Assembly (NCBI GenBank): GCA_033977085.1 | Contig: CP138906.1 | Location: 3,224,001-3,288,000 of the forward strand | Direction of reading: 5' to 3' | DNA: 64,000 nucleotides | DNA from: Apirhabdus apintestini | GTDB taxonomy: Bacteria > Pseudomonadota > Gammaproteobacteria > Enterobacterales > Enterobacteriaceae | Part shown: in pieces, positions 12,271-21,677 of the stretch | Layout of the letters: each line of letters opens with the position of its first letter | Position numbering within the stretch: position 1 is the first letter of the stretch | Position numbers and translations under genes: made by a program | The notes under the pieces: generated by a model | Database searches by the model: none | Told to the model about the DNA's origin: nothing | What the model saw: only the letters and a program-made list of their open reading frames with translations

Positions 12271-13347
12271 GATAAATCCTCATTAACAATGCGGTGAACG
12301 GAAGGCGGTTCACTGCGTAATTGGTGTAACAGGCGCTCAACCGGCGCGGCCAGACCTACGGCAGGAGGGCGGGGTAAGTTATACCAAAGACCCGCACCTT
12401 CATCCATGCAGCCGCCGCTGTGGGACACAGAAAGCCACACGGGAATAATATCGAGATGGAAATGGCTGAACGTATGGCGAAACGCGGCAAGCTGCACATA
12501 ATCGGCGCTTAAGCCGCGCTGCGCCAGCCAGCCCTGGAGTTCCTCTTCGCGGGTAAATTGCGGGAAACAGTACAGCCCGCCCCACAGGCCGCTTGGCGGG
12601 CGCTGATTTAAAAACACGTCGTCGCCATGCTGCATCAACAGGAACCAGCCGCTGCGCACCGGCAGCGTCTGCTTAGGCTTTTACCCGGATAATCGGCCCA
12701 TGTACCCTGAGCGTAGGCCTCACAGCCGCCGCTGAGCGGGCACAGTTCGCATTTTGGGCGCGAACGCGTGCACACCATTGCCCCCAGATCCATCATCGCC
12801 TGGTTAAACTGCGCGGTGCCGCGCGCCGGCGTCACTTCTTCGCTTAATTGCCACAGGCGGTTCTCAACCTCTTTTTGCCCGGCCAGCCCGCGATGGCGTA
12901 ACAGCGCGCCAGCACGCGCTTCACATTGCCATCCAGGATAGGGTAGTGTTTATCCAGCGCCAGAGAGAGAATCGCCCCGGCGGTGGAACGGCCAATGCCG
13001 GGGAGTGCGGCTATCTCGTCAAAATTTTGCGGAAAGGTGCCGTGATGCTGCCGGGCAACGATCGCGGCGGCTTTGTGGAGATTGCGGGCGCGGGCGTAAT
13101 AGCCCAGCCCGGTCCACAGGTGTAATACATCGTCCAACGGCGCTGACGCTAAATCCGTCACCTCTGGAAAACGCTGCATAAAGCGCTCAAAATAAGGGAT
13201 AACCGTTGCCACCTGCGTTTGCTGAAGCATCACTTCAGACAGCCAGACTTTATAGGGCGTTTTCTGCTGCTGCCAGGGAAGGGTTTTTCGCCCGTATTTG
13301 TCGTACCAGTCCAGCACCAGACGTGAAAACTGAAGCGCTTGCATCAT
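12267..13347 (-). CDS. mutY: Adenine DNA glycosylase MutY
   Basis: MutY removes A mispaired with 8-oxoG. Start MMQALQFSRLVLDWYDKYGRK (13347; ATG 13344 is equally possible). Visible: the catalytic Glu region SEVMLQQTQV, the helix-hairpin-helix LPGIGRSTAGA with the catalytic Asp in ILDGNVKRVL, the Fe-S ligands C-x6-C-x2-C-x5-C in CTRSRPKCELCPLSGGC, and a C-terminal NUDT1-like domain. Two A-run contractions (about 12890 and 12683) break the frame; restored joints are GKKEVENRL and PGKKPKQTLP. About 360 codons. Divergent from trmB, with 150 bp between starts. Confidence 0.95.
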
Positions 13348-13496
13348 GGCTGTATCATATTCCGCACCAAAGAGTTGGGGCATGATTCCAGCACAGAGCA
13401 GACGGCGCTGTAAACCGGAACTTTCCTGTGCTTGCATCCCGGGACTATCTTTGGATAATGCCCGTTTCTTTACCACTTATTCAGGCAGACACTGAC

Positions 13497-14216
13497 ATGA
13501 TTAACGAGGTCATCTCCCCGGATTTTGATGAAAACGGCCGCCAGCTGCGCCGCATTCGCAGCTTTGTCCGCCGCCAGGGCCGCCTGACGAAAGGGCAGCA
13601 GCACGCGCTGGAGCACTACTGGCCGACGATGGGCGTAGAATTTAGCCCGCAGCCGCTGGATTTTTGCGCGCTGTTTGGGCGTGAAGCCCCGGTCACGCTC
13701 GAAATTGGCTTTGGCATGGGCGCATCCCTGGTGGCGATGGCGAAGGCGAATCCGCATCAGAATTTCCTTGGGATTGAGGTTCACTCGCCGGGCGTTGGCG
13801 CCTGTCTGAGTCAGGCCGTGGAAGAGGGCGTGGAAAATCTGCGCGTAATGTGCCACGACGCGGTGGAGGTGCTCGAAACAATGATTCCGGACAACTCGCT
13901 CACCATGGTTCAGCTTTTCTTCCCCGATCCCTGGCACAAAGCCCGCCACAACAAACGCCGCATCGTTCAGCCGCCTTTTGTTGAAAGAGTAAAAGGCAAA
14001 TTAAAGCCCGGCGGCGTATTTCATATGGCGACTGACTGGGAACCTTATGCTGAACATATGCTCGAAGTAATGCGCTCGGTCGATGGCTACCAGAATCAAT
14101 CGCCAACTGGCGATTATGTACCGCGCCCGGCGACGCGTCCGTTAACCAAGTTTGAGCAGCGCGGCCAGCGTCTTGGCCACGGCGTATGGGACTTAATGTT
14201 CGAGAGAGTAAAATAA
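13497..14216 (+). CDS. trmB: tRNA (guanine-N7)-methyltransferase TrmB
   Basis: Makes m7G46 in tRNA using SAM. The start MINEVISPDFDENG at 13497 gives 239 residues, equal to E. coli TrmB. SAM-binding motif EIGFGMGAS, catalytic region FPDPWHKARHNKRR, and the conserved C-terminus GHGVWDLMFERVK. The frame is intact. It overlaps yggL by TAATG (14214-14218). This is one of the few genes here without any lesion. Confidence 0.97.
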   Translation: MINEVISPDFDENGRQLRRIRSFVRRQGRLTKGQQHALEHYWPTMGVEFSPQPLDFCALFGREAPVTLEIGFGMGASLVAMAKANPHQNFLGIEVHSPGVGACLSQAVEEGVENLRVMCHDAVEVLETMIPDNSLTMVQLFFPDPWHKARHNKRRIVQPPFVERVKGKLKPGGVFHMATDWEPYAEHMLEVMRSVDGYQNQSPTGDYVPRPATRPLTKFEQRGQRLGHGVWDLMFERVK

Positions 14217-14541
14217 TGGCGAAACAGCGTAGCCGTCGTTTGCGTAAAAAATGCATATCGACGAATTTAAAGAAGTCGGCTTTTCCGTGGCCTGGCGTTT
14301 TCCTGAGGGAACATCAGAACAGCAGGTAGATAGCGCGCTGGACGCGTTTATCAATGATGTTATCGAGCCAAACGGGCTGGCCTATGACGGCAGCGGTTAT
14401 CTGGCGTGGGAAGGCTTAATTTGCACCCAGCAGGTTGGGCAATGCACCGAAGAGCATCAGGCGCTGGTGCGCGCATGGCTGGAAAATAAAAAGCTGGAAG
14501 AGATCCGCCTAAGTCCGCTGTTCGACGTGTGGTGGGATTAA
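14216..14541 (+). CDS. yggL: YggL/DUF469 family 50S-associated protein
   Basis: YggL is a small acidic DUF469 protein reported to bind the 50S ribosomal subunit. The true start is ATG 14216 overlapping the trmB stop (MAKQRSRRLRKK). A lost A in the A run near 14249 shifts the frame; the rest reads MHIDEFKEVGFSVAWRFPEG to LFDVWWD. About 108 codons, the normal size. Followed by a hairpin terminator at 14551-14580. Confidence 0.93.
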
Positions 14542-14550
14542 TAACAGGAG

Positions 14551-14580
14551 ACGGCGCGCTACGTAAACGCGCCGTTTTTC
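14551..14580 (+). terminator. Rho-independent terminator after trmB-yggL
   Basis: The stem acggcgcg (14551-14558) pairs with cgcgccgt (14568-14575), with a 9-nt loop and a T run (14575-14579). It starts 10 bp after the yggL stop. Confidence 0.85.
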
Positions 14581-14606
14581 TTCGCTGAAGACAAGGAATA
14601 GCGAAT

Positions 14607-15329
14607 ATGATGCGTAAAGCGCTAATGGTTGCGCTGCTGGCGACGGCGGTACAGGCTCATGCGGACTATAAATGTAGCGTATCGCCGCGTGATGATGTGG
14701 TGATTGCTGCTCAGTCCGTGCAGGTAGTAGGCGAAAACGGCAACCTGGTTATCGCCCCGGATGGCGGCGTGCAGTACAACGGCAAAGCGCCAGCGCTTAC
14801 CGGCGCTCAGCGCGAGCAGGCCCAGGATTATCAGCAGGCGCTGCGAGATGCGCTGCCGTGGATTGATAACGGCGCCCGCAGCCGGGTGGATAAAGGGCGC
14901 GCGGCGCTGGATAAAATCATTACCCAGCAGGCGGGCGAGGACAGCAATATGCGTAAACGCCTGACCCAGCTTGATAGCCAGCTCAAGGCGCAAATGAATC
15001 GCATCATCGAGCATCGGCAGGACGGGCTAGCCTTCCATTATAAAGCTATCGATCAAGTACGGGCCGACGGCCAGCAGCTTGTTAATCAGGCGATGGGTGG
15101 CATTTTGCAGGACAGCATAAACGAGCTAGGCGCGAAAGCGGCGACGTCCGGCGGCGGTAACCCGCTGCAGGGGCTGCTGGGAAGCCTGGGCGGTATGCAA
15201 AATGCGATTCAGCAAGAGTGGAAGAGCCAGGAAAAAGATTTCCAGCAGTTTGGTAAAGACGTCTGTTCGCGCGTCACTTCGCTCGAAGCACAGCGCAAAG
15301 CTCTGGTAAACAGCCTCAACGCTGGCTGA
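14607..15329 (+). CDS. yggN: DUF2884 family periplasmic protein YggN
   Basis: Conserved enterobacterial protein of unknown function. 240 residues from ATG 14607 (a second ATG follows at 14610). A cleavable signal peptide is visible (MRKALMVALLATAVQAHA), so it is periplasmic. The body is Gln/Asp-rich and helical, with a Gly-rich stretch (GGGNPLQGLLGSLGGMQ) near residue 185. The frame is intact. In E. coli yggN is followed by ansB and yggM; here a different gene follows on the opposite strand. Confidence 0.92.
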   Translation: MMRKALMVALLATAVQAHADYKCSVSPRDDVVIAAQSVQVVGENGNLVIAPDGGVQYNGKAPALTGAQREQAQDYQQALRDALPWIDNGARSRVDKGRAALDKIITQQAGEDSNMRKRLTQLDSQLKAQMNRIIEHRQDGLAFHYKAIDQVRADGQQLVNQAMGGILQDSINELGAKAATSGGGNPLQGLLGSLGGMQNAIQQEWKSQEKDFQQFGKDVCSRVTSLEAQRKALVNSLNAG

Positions 15330-15344
15330 TATTTCATGCGTCTC

Positions 15345-15378
15345 ACTGGCGATCGTCAGGCGGTCGCCAGTGCCTTTC
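15345..15378 (+). terminator. Probable terminator after yggN
   Basis: actggcga (15345-15352) pairs with tcgccagt (15364-15371), followed by the T-rich gcctttct. It sits between the yggN stop and the convergent gene ending at 15401, so it may serve both sides. Confidence 0.55.
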
Positions 15379-15400
15379 TCAGGTTAACAAACGGCATTCT

Positions 15401-16339
15401 TCAGATGTTTTCACGGATGCTTTTCATCGCGTCGTACTGGCGTATTTTCCCGGCGATGCCCGCATTATCAGGGTAAAAGCGCGGATCTTCGCAGCGCATC
15501 TCGTAGTAATACAGTTCAGACATTAAATCTAATAGCAAAAAGAGCCGCACGCAGTTGTCGCGGGTGGCAAAATCCCCGTCGCTTAACATGTGTGCCGCTA
15601 AATGGCGGTTAAAACCGGCATAAGAGACGCCGGCGCCCGTAGGGTGAAATAAATGATTGTCGATGATTTGGGCGCACACTCTGGAAAATACGTCATAAAA
15701 CAGAGGGTTGCCGGGTAAAGGCTGCCGCTGATGTCCGCGTGCAAAAAAGTTCTCAAATCGGCGAAACTGAGTTTTTTACCGCCTTGCTGATACCCGCTCC
15801 AGCGCAATATTATGCCTTCGATAACGGGCACCAGCGTTAAAAACGCGCTAATTACATTGCCGCTATAAAACGCCAGCGCGGCGGCTTCGATGTAGCGTGC
15901 GAGCGGCTTAAAAGCAGAGAAGGCCTCAAAGCGCCCCTGCTGCTGCAGCGCCCGCAGCCGCGTATCCATAATGATGGAATCAATGAAGGAGATCGTTTGC
16001 GCTTCATTCGCAGGCATACTCTCCGCAAGACGTTTGAGCTTTCTGAAATCAGCCATAGTAGCGAAGCTCGGCAGGCCAAGTGCAAAGTTTGCCAGCGCAT
16101 CGTTTAATTCGATAATGTCTTTTATCTCATCGCAGTGCGTGAAGGCGCCGCGCTTTTTCGCTCCGCTCCGCGCGCACTCTGTCCGCCCGCGCCTGTTCGA
16201 AGTGCTGCTGATACAACATAAGGCTAACCCGGTGCCACTCCTGATTATCGCTGATAAAACGCGCTTTTACCTGTGCCAGCGAATCGCCGGCATCCAGACA
16301 GGCTTTGCACTGCTGGGCTTTATGCATCGTTTTTGACAT
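15401..16339 (-). CDS. Unrecognised protein between hemW and yggN
   Basis: Family not recognised. Start MSKTMHKAQQCKACLDAG at 16339; about 313 codons after restoring two frames. Joints: an A run near 16158 (giving RKKRGAFTHCDEIKDIIEL) and a C run near 15711 (giving LYPGNPLFYDVFSRVCAQII). The first 60 residues are basic and helical. The middle contains ALAFYSGNVISAFLTLVPVI, a hydrophobic segment that may be buried rather than membrane-spanning. The C-terminus is LYYYEMRCEDPRFYPDN. It occupies the place of ansB-yggM in E. coli and reads toward yggN. The coherent restored frame argues for a real gene; function unknown. Confidence 0.65.
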
Positions 16340-16428
16340 CGCGTAGACCTTTTTGCAGCAGAGACATATTTTGTAGGCGATGCGGTGCGGGAAAATACCG
16401 CTAGCTGGCCAGCATCACGGCCTGAGGC

Positions 16429-17560
16429 TCATTCTGCCAGGAACAGTTCCAGCAGCGAATTTAAAAATAGCTTGCCGCGTTCGGTGACCTGCCAGTGGGT
16501 AGGCGATTCAACGAGATATCCCCGGGCGAGGGCGGCGTCGATTTGTGGGCGAATTTTGCTTTCCGGCAACCCGGTATAGCGTGAAAAATCGCCGCGCGGC
16601 GCGGGTTCCAGCAGGCGAAAGCGGTTCATAAAAACTCAAACGGTCGCTCGGTCAATTCGACTTCATGCTGGCGACAGCGATAGTTGCCCTGCATATAGCC
16701 GCGCGGATGCCGGGTTTTGGCGGTGCGCACTATTCGGCCGTCAGGGAACGAGATTTTGCCGTGCGCGCCGCAGCCTATCCCTAAATAATCCCCAAAGCGC
16801 CAGTAATTGAGGTTATGACGGCACTGATAGCCCGGTTTTGCATACGCGGAGGTTTCATATTGCTGGTAGCCCGCGTTGGTCAGCAGTGTGTGGCCCTGCT
16901 CGTAGATATCCCACAGCGCGTCGTCATCCGGCAGCGCCGGGGGCGAGAGCCAAACAGCGTATTAGGCTCAATGGTTAATTGATACCAGGAAAGATGCGGT
17001 GGATTGAGGGCAATGGCCTGTTTTAAATCGTCCAGCGCCTGAATGATAGATTGCTCCGGCAGGCCGTGCATCAAATCGAGATTGAAACTGCGCAGCCCCG
17101 AGCTCGCCTGCCAGCCGCGCCGCGCGAATGGCCTCTTCTGGCCCGTGAATTCGCCCCAAACGCTGAAGCTTTGCCGCATCGAAACTTTGTACTCCGAGAG
17201 AAATGCGGTTAATCCCCGCGCGCTGATAGGCGGAAAAGCGCGCGGCTTCAACGGTGCCGGGGTTGGCTTCCATAGTAATTTCCGCCTTGCCGTCAACCGG
17301 CAGGCGCGCCCGTACGCCGTCCAGCAGCGCCTGCATTGCTGCTCCAGACAACAAACTCGGCGTGCCGCCGCCGATAAATATCGTTTCTATACATCGGCCC
17401 TGCGCGTAGGGCAAATCGGCGTCCAAATCGCTCAGCAGATGGCGCACGTAATCGTCATGCGGCACTTCGCCCTTCAGCGCATGCGAATTAAAATCGCAAT
17501 AGGGGCATTTTTGTACGCACCACGGGATGTGGATATACAGGCTGAGCGGGGATTAACCAT
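16429..17560 (-). CDS. hemW: Heme chaperone / radical SAM protein HemW
   Basis: HemW is a radical-SAM-fold protein that binds heme and delivers it to apoproteins; it was once called an oxygen-independent coproporphyrinogen oxidase homologue. ATG 17560 overlaps the rdgB stop. The restored N-terminus MVNPPLSLYIHIPWC shows the CxxxCxxC cluster motif CVQKCPYC, then IGGGTPSLL and EANPGT. Lesions: C run at about 17547, one inserted G at GAGCTC 17100-17105, C run at about 16940, T run at about 16627. The last part, MNRFRLLEPAPRGDF to LLELFLAE, matches the HemW C-terminus. About 378 codons. Probably intact in the living cell. Confidence 0.92.
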
Positions 17561-18145
17561 GACGCAGGGCGTCCAGCAGTTGAGTCAGCGCCTGCCCGCG
17601 ATGCGAGCGCGCGCGTTTTTCTTCTTGGGTTAATTCAGCGGCGGTTTTCCTTCTGAGGGAACATAAAATACAGGATCGTACCCGAACCCGCCGGTGCCGC
17701 TAGAGCGGTGAGCGATTTCACCTTCCCACTGGCCGTGACACACCAGCGGCGTAGGATCGTCGGCGTGCCTGAGAAACACCAGCACGCAGTGAAAACGGGC
17801 TTTACGCTGCCCGTCCGGCACCTGGGTCAGCGCGTCTAACAGTTTCTCCAGATTAGCCCGGTCGCTGGTCTCTGCGCCCGCGTAGCGCGCGGAATAAATT
17901 CCCGGCGCGCCGCCGAGGGCATCCACCGCTAGCCCTGAGTCGTCGGCAATGGCCGGCAGACCGGTAATACGGGAGGCGTGGCGGGCTTTCAGAATGGCGT
18001 TTTCAATGAAGGTCAGGCCGGTTTCTTCCGCGCTTTCTACGCCCAGATCGCTTTGCGCCACAATCTGCAAACCAAAATCTTCGAGCAGTGACGCCAGTTC
18101 GCGTACTTTGCCTGCGTTGCCGGTGGCGAGAACCACTTTTTGCAT
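17553..18145 (-). CDS. rdgB: dITP/XTP pyrophosphatase RdgB
   Basis: Hydrolyses dITP, XTP and ITP to keep damaged purines out of DNA. Start MQKVVLATGNAGKVREL at 18145; the SD and upstream codons argue against the earlier in-frame ATG. Motifs: TGNAGK substrate loop, DDSGLAVDALGGAPGIYSAR, GGFGYDPVF. One A is missing in the A run at about 17643; restored, the protein ends EKRARSHRGQALTQLLDALRHG at 17553 with 197 residues, equal to E. coli. Overlaps hemW by 8 bp. Downstream of yggU in one operon. Confidence 0.95.
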
Positions 18146-18161
18146 GAGAATACCCTGTGTC

Positions 18162-18452
18162 TTAATCAAGAAGCGCCGCGATGGGCGCCGGGATAACCTG
18201 AGGATCTGCGATCAGTAGCTGCTTATGGCGACCCAGTTCGCCTTTCTCCAGCGTAATCTGACTTTTCGCGACGCGAAATTGTTTGGCCAGAAACTTTATC
18301 AAATGCGCGTTTGCCTGGCCGTCTACCGGCGGAGCAGTAATGGCGACTTTGAATTCATCACCGTGTGCGCCTATCAGCGCGTCGCGGCTGGCTTTCGGCT
18401 GAATATAAAGCCGTAACACCAGCCCGTGCGGGGTTGCCGTTACCGCACTCAC
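18162..18452 (-). CDS. yggU: DUF167 family protein YggU
   Basis: Small conserved protein of unknown function, DUF167 fold. I chose GTG 18452 (SAVTATPHGLVLRLY), which gives 96 residues as in E. coli and overlaps the yggT stop as GTGA. A GTG at 18464 would add four residues. Conserved core IQPKASRD ... APPVDGQANAHLIKFLAKQF. Frame intact. In the yggS-yggT-yggU-rdgB-hemW operon. Confidence 0.92.
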   Translation of the reverse strand: MSAVTATPHGLVLRLYIQPKASRDALIGAHGDEFKVAITAPPVDGQANAHLIKFLAKQFRVAKSQITLEKGELGRHKQLLIADPQVIPAPIAALLD

Positions 18453-19004
18453 AGCAAATTCCACAGCCCCGGGAAAAGGTCCATTCCCAAATAATTCAGG
18501 AGGTACAGCACTAAAATGACGCCCATGCCGGAAAAATCAATGCCGCCCATAGCCGGGAGAATGCGGCGGATTGGCATCATCAGCGGCTCGGTGAGCTGCG
18601 CCAGCACAAATTCAAACGGGCTGCGTCCCTGGCTGACCCAGGCTCATGAGCGAGCGGACTATCACCATCCAGAACACCAGCATGCCGGTCGCTTTCAGTA
18701 ACGACAGCAGGCCGACCAGTAAATTCATCGGCGACAGCGACAGGGCACCGACCTGAATCAGCAGCAGCAGGGGATATTTCAACGTGGTCAATAAAAAAGC
18801 GACCAGCAAAGACGCGCTGTCTACCGGGCCGAGCGAGGGAATAACCCGACGTAACGGCCCGATAATTGGCTGGGTGATTTTCACAATAAATTGGGAAAAA
18901 GGGTTGTAGAAATCACAGCGTGACCACTGCATCCAAATACGCAGCAGCAGCACCATTACATACAGGTCAATCACAGTCTTGACCAGAAAAGTCAACGTCA
19001 ACAT
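18449..19004 (-). CDS. yggT: YggT family inner-membrane protein
   Basis: YGGT-family membrane protein with several transmembrane helices in two repeated halves; linked to osmotic/potassium tolerance in some bacteria. Start MLTLTFLVKTVIDLYVMVLL at 19004; repeated motif PIIGPLRRVIPSLGPVDSAS in half one and PIRRILPAMGGIDFS in half two. One C is inserted at 18639-18647 (gagcctggg for gagctgggt), which truncates the raw frame; restored, it runs to PGLWNLL at 18449. The lesion lies at a GAGCTG site. Same operon as yggS. Confidence 0.92.
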
Positions 19005-19019
19005 GGCGTTCCTCAGTGT

Positions 19020-19733
19020 TTAAAGTATCTGGTGCGGCGGATAATCCCGCGCTCCGAAAATAGCGGTTCCAATGCGCACCATGGTGCTGCCTGCGGCGAT
19101 GGCGGCGTCCATGTCATCGGTCATGCCTAAAGAGAGCGTATCTACCGTAGAAAAGCGCTGTTTCAGGCGCGTGAATGCTACCGCCATTTCACTGGCGACG
19201 GCAAACTGGCTTTGATAATCGCAGGCAGGGGCTGGAATCGCCATTAAACCTCGTAACACAAGATGAGGGAGTTCAGCGATGTTCGCCGCCAGTGCTTCTA
19301 TCTCGTCAGGCGCGATGCCGGATTTACTGGTTTCATCACTAATATTCACCTGAATCAGCACATTGAGCGGCGGCATTGTTATCGGGCGCTGTTCGTTCAG
19401 GCGCATGGCTATCTTCAGACGATCGACGGTGTGACACCAGTCGAAATGCTCGGCTACCAGCCGGCTTTTATTCGACTGGAGCGGGCCGATAAAGTGCCAC
19501 GTTAACCCGGAGATTCCGGCTTCGGAAAAATAGCGAATCTTCTCCACGCCTTCCTGGACGTAATTCTCACCGAATTGGCGCTGCCCGGCGGCAACCGCTT
19601 TTTCGATAGCGCTCGCAGGTTTAGTTTTACTGACGGCAAGAAGCGTAATGTCTTTAGAATCACGCTCGCATCGCCGTGCGGCCGCTGAGATTCTACTCTG
19701 AATCTGCGCTAAGTTGTGGGCAATATCGCTCAT
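19020..19733 (-). CDS. yggS: PLP homeostasis protein YggS
   Basis: Pyridoxal-phosphate-binding protein (PLPBP/COG0325) that balances PLP and amino-acid pools. Start MSDIAHNLAQIQSRI at 19733, 237 residues; upstream in-frame codons overlap the divergent yggR and are not needed. The PLP Lys is in LLAVSKTKP; phosphate-binding region GSTMVRIGTAIFGARDY near the C-terminus. Frame intact. First gene of the yggS-yggT-yggU-rdgB-hemW operon; divergent from yggR with 19 bp between starts. Confidence 0.95.
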   Translation of the reverse strand: MSDIAHNLAQIQSRISAAARRCERDSKDITLLAVSKTKPASAIEKAVAAGQRQFGENYVQEGVEKIRYFSEAGISGLTWHFIGPLQSNKSRLVAEHFDWCHTVDRLKIAMRLNEQRPITMPPLNVLIQVNISDETSKSGIAPDEIEALAANIAELPHLVLRGLMAIPAPACDYQSQFAVASEMAVAFTRLKQRFSTVDTLSLGMTDDMDAAIAAGSTMVRIGTAIFGARDYPPHQIL

Positions 19734-19752
19734 GGTTACAGGAGTGCCTGAA

Positions 19753-20738
19753 ATGGAAAAAATTGTGGCCCTTAGTGTAAAGCATAATGTCTCGGATCTA
19801 CACCTGTGTAGCTGCCAGCCAGCACGCTGGCGCAGGCAGGGGCGGCTGGAAAACGCACCGCATAATTCTCCGAAAGTTGAAACGCTGCTGACTGCCTGGC
19901 TGAACGGGCGGCAGTGGCAAACGCTAAAAGAACAGGGGCATCTGGATTTCGCCGTCACGTTACAGGATGGCCTGCGTCTGCGGGTGAATGCGTTTTATCA
20001 GCGGCAGGGGCTTTCTCTGGCGCTGCGCATTTTACCCGGTTCGGCAAAATCGCTGGCACAGCTGGGTACGCCCACTATTGTCACTTCGCTGCTGGAAAAA
20101 CAGGAAGGGCTGATATTGGTGACCGGAGCCACCGGCAGCGGTAAATCAACGACGCTTGCCGCGATGGTCGATTTCATTAACCGGCACCACGCTCGCCATA
20201 TTGTCACGCTGGAAGATCCTATTGAGCCTGGTGCATACCTCGCAAAAAGCCTCATCCAGCAGCGGGAAATTGGTGAACACTGCGCGTCATTTGCCGCAGG
20301 GCTATGCGGCGCGCTGCGTGAAGATCCCGATGTGATTTTATTGGGAGAACTGCGGGATCGGGCGAGCATACGTCTGGCTTTAACCGCAGCGGAAACCGGT
20401 CATCTGGTGTTAGCCACGCTGCACACCGCGGCGCGGCGCAGGCCGTAGAGCGTCTATTAGACAGCTTTTCTGCCGATGAGCAACCGCGCGTGCGCGCACG
20501 GCTCGCCGGTAGCCTGCAGGCGGTGCTGGCGCAAAAGCTGTATTCGCTGGCGGATGGTGAGCGCGTCGCGCTTTATGAACTGATGATTAATATCCCCGCA
20601 GTAGCGAGCCTGATCCGTGAAGGTAAGCTTCATCAGCTTCCTGGCGTGCTGCAAACCGGGCATCACAGCGGTATGGTCACGTATACTCGCAGCCTCCAGG
20701 ATCGCGAGGCGCGGATGGCCAGTGCCACAGCATTATAA
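19753..20738 (+). CDS. yggR: PilT-like type IV pilus retraction ATPase homologue YggR
   Basis: Secretion/retraction ATPase family (PilT); cellular role in enterics unclear. Start MEKIVALSVKHNVSDLHL at 19753. Walker A GATGSGKSTT (about residue 130), Asp box TLEDPIE, Walker B VILLGELRD, His box TAAETGHLVLATLHT. A C is missing in the ACC run at about 20428; restored joint HTRGAAQAVERLLDSF, ending at 20738. About 329 codons, as in E. coli YggR. No pilin or other pilus genes are nearby. Confidence 0.93.
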
Positions 20739-21161
20739 TCATAACGTTTCAAAAGTAGACGGTCGTAAACTTTTGGCGCGTTACGGCCGGCAATCAGATG
20801 CACGCAGGCAATGTCGCAGCATAATAAGCGCTGGAGGCGCAGCTTAATATTGAGGTAATCACATTTGAATAGGGGAACTTTATCGCGATGCGCGCCGGTT
20901 TTTAGCTTTAGAGCGTGCGGAGCCGCAGGGAGGAAAAAGATGATAGCAAAGCGTTTTTTAGTAACAGTATCTCTGGATAACGGATAATGGATAACGGATA
21001 ACGGATAACGGATAACGGATAACAGTCACATTCGTTCTAAAGATAACCATAAAGTTGAATAATACACAGCGCGGGGTCGTAAGAAGGTTAAGATACGTGG
21101 CCAGTAAAAAGAGTACGCTTGCAAAATGACGAAAAAACAGCGGTCAAAAGAGTTAATTGTT
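20739..21161. other. Gene-free interval with a heptamer repeat
   Basis: 423 bp between yggR and the acetyltransferase gene. I see no convincing gene. It holds the 7-bp tandem array at 20975-21023. The part right of the array is AT-richer and should contain the promoter of the downstream gene, but I cannot name boxes. Confidence 0.6.
20975..21023. repeat. Seven tandem copies of ggataac
   Basis: Exact 7-bp period: ggataac, ggataat, then five ggataac, 49 bp in all. Non-coding, between yggR and the GNAT gene. Candidate variable-number repeat. Confidence 0.85.
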
Positions 21162-21677
21162 ATGCAACAAAATATGCCGACGCCTATCACTGATAGCCAG
21201 AAATGCCCCAGTTGCCGCATTCAAGCTGCGCGGCCGGAGCAATATAATGAGCTCGGTCACGCTTTGGGAGTCTTCCGTACGTGCCAGTCATGATTTCCTG
21301 TTACAGCAGGATATCGATGCGCTGCGACCACTGGTGCGCGAGCGCTATTTACCAGCGCTGTGTGTACATATTTGCTGTGATGCGACAGGTTCAATTACAG
21401 GGTTTATGGGCACTCAAGGCGACCGCCTCGAAATGTTATTTGTCGCCCCTTTGCAGCGAGGCCGGGGCGTTGGTCGTGCGCTTTTGCGCTATGCGGTACA
21501 GAATTTAAAAGTAACGTCGCTGGATGTTAATGAACAAAACGCTCAGGCCTGCGCGTTTTATCAGAGTATGGGGTTTTCTGTAACGGGGCGTTCGCCCTGG
21601 ATGGCGAAGGGCGACCGTATCCGCTACTGCATATGCAATTACGCCAGCAGGCGACACGGCCGCTAGTCGACCTTTAG
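21162..21677 (+). CDS. GNAT N-acetyltransferase (YjaB-like)
   Basis: GNAT-fold acetyltransferase resembling E. coli YjaB. Motif A is LFVAPLQRGRGVGRALL (the R/QxxGxG/A CoA loop), followed by VNEQNAQACAFYQSMGFSVTGRS, almost the YjaB C-terminal motif. The restored frame starts at ATG 21162 (MQQNMPTPITDSQK), crosses an inserted G at GAGCTC 21249-21254, and a lost C near 21597 (GRSPLDGEGRPYPLL), ending ATRPLVDL at 21677. The N-terminus before ARPEQYNEL is longer than in YjaB and may include leader sequence. Convergent with ruvX; the 3' ends meet at about 21663. Substrate unknown. Confidence 0.75.

Noticed and set aside
21660..21672. Vector-like restriction sites (cggccgctagtcgac) suggesting cloning contamination
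   Set aside because: The sequence is coding in the restored acetyltransferase frame (RPLVDL) and antisense to the end of ruvX; no other vector sequence is near.
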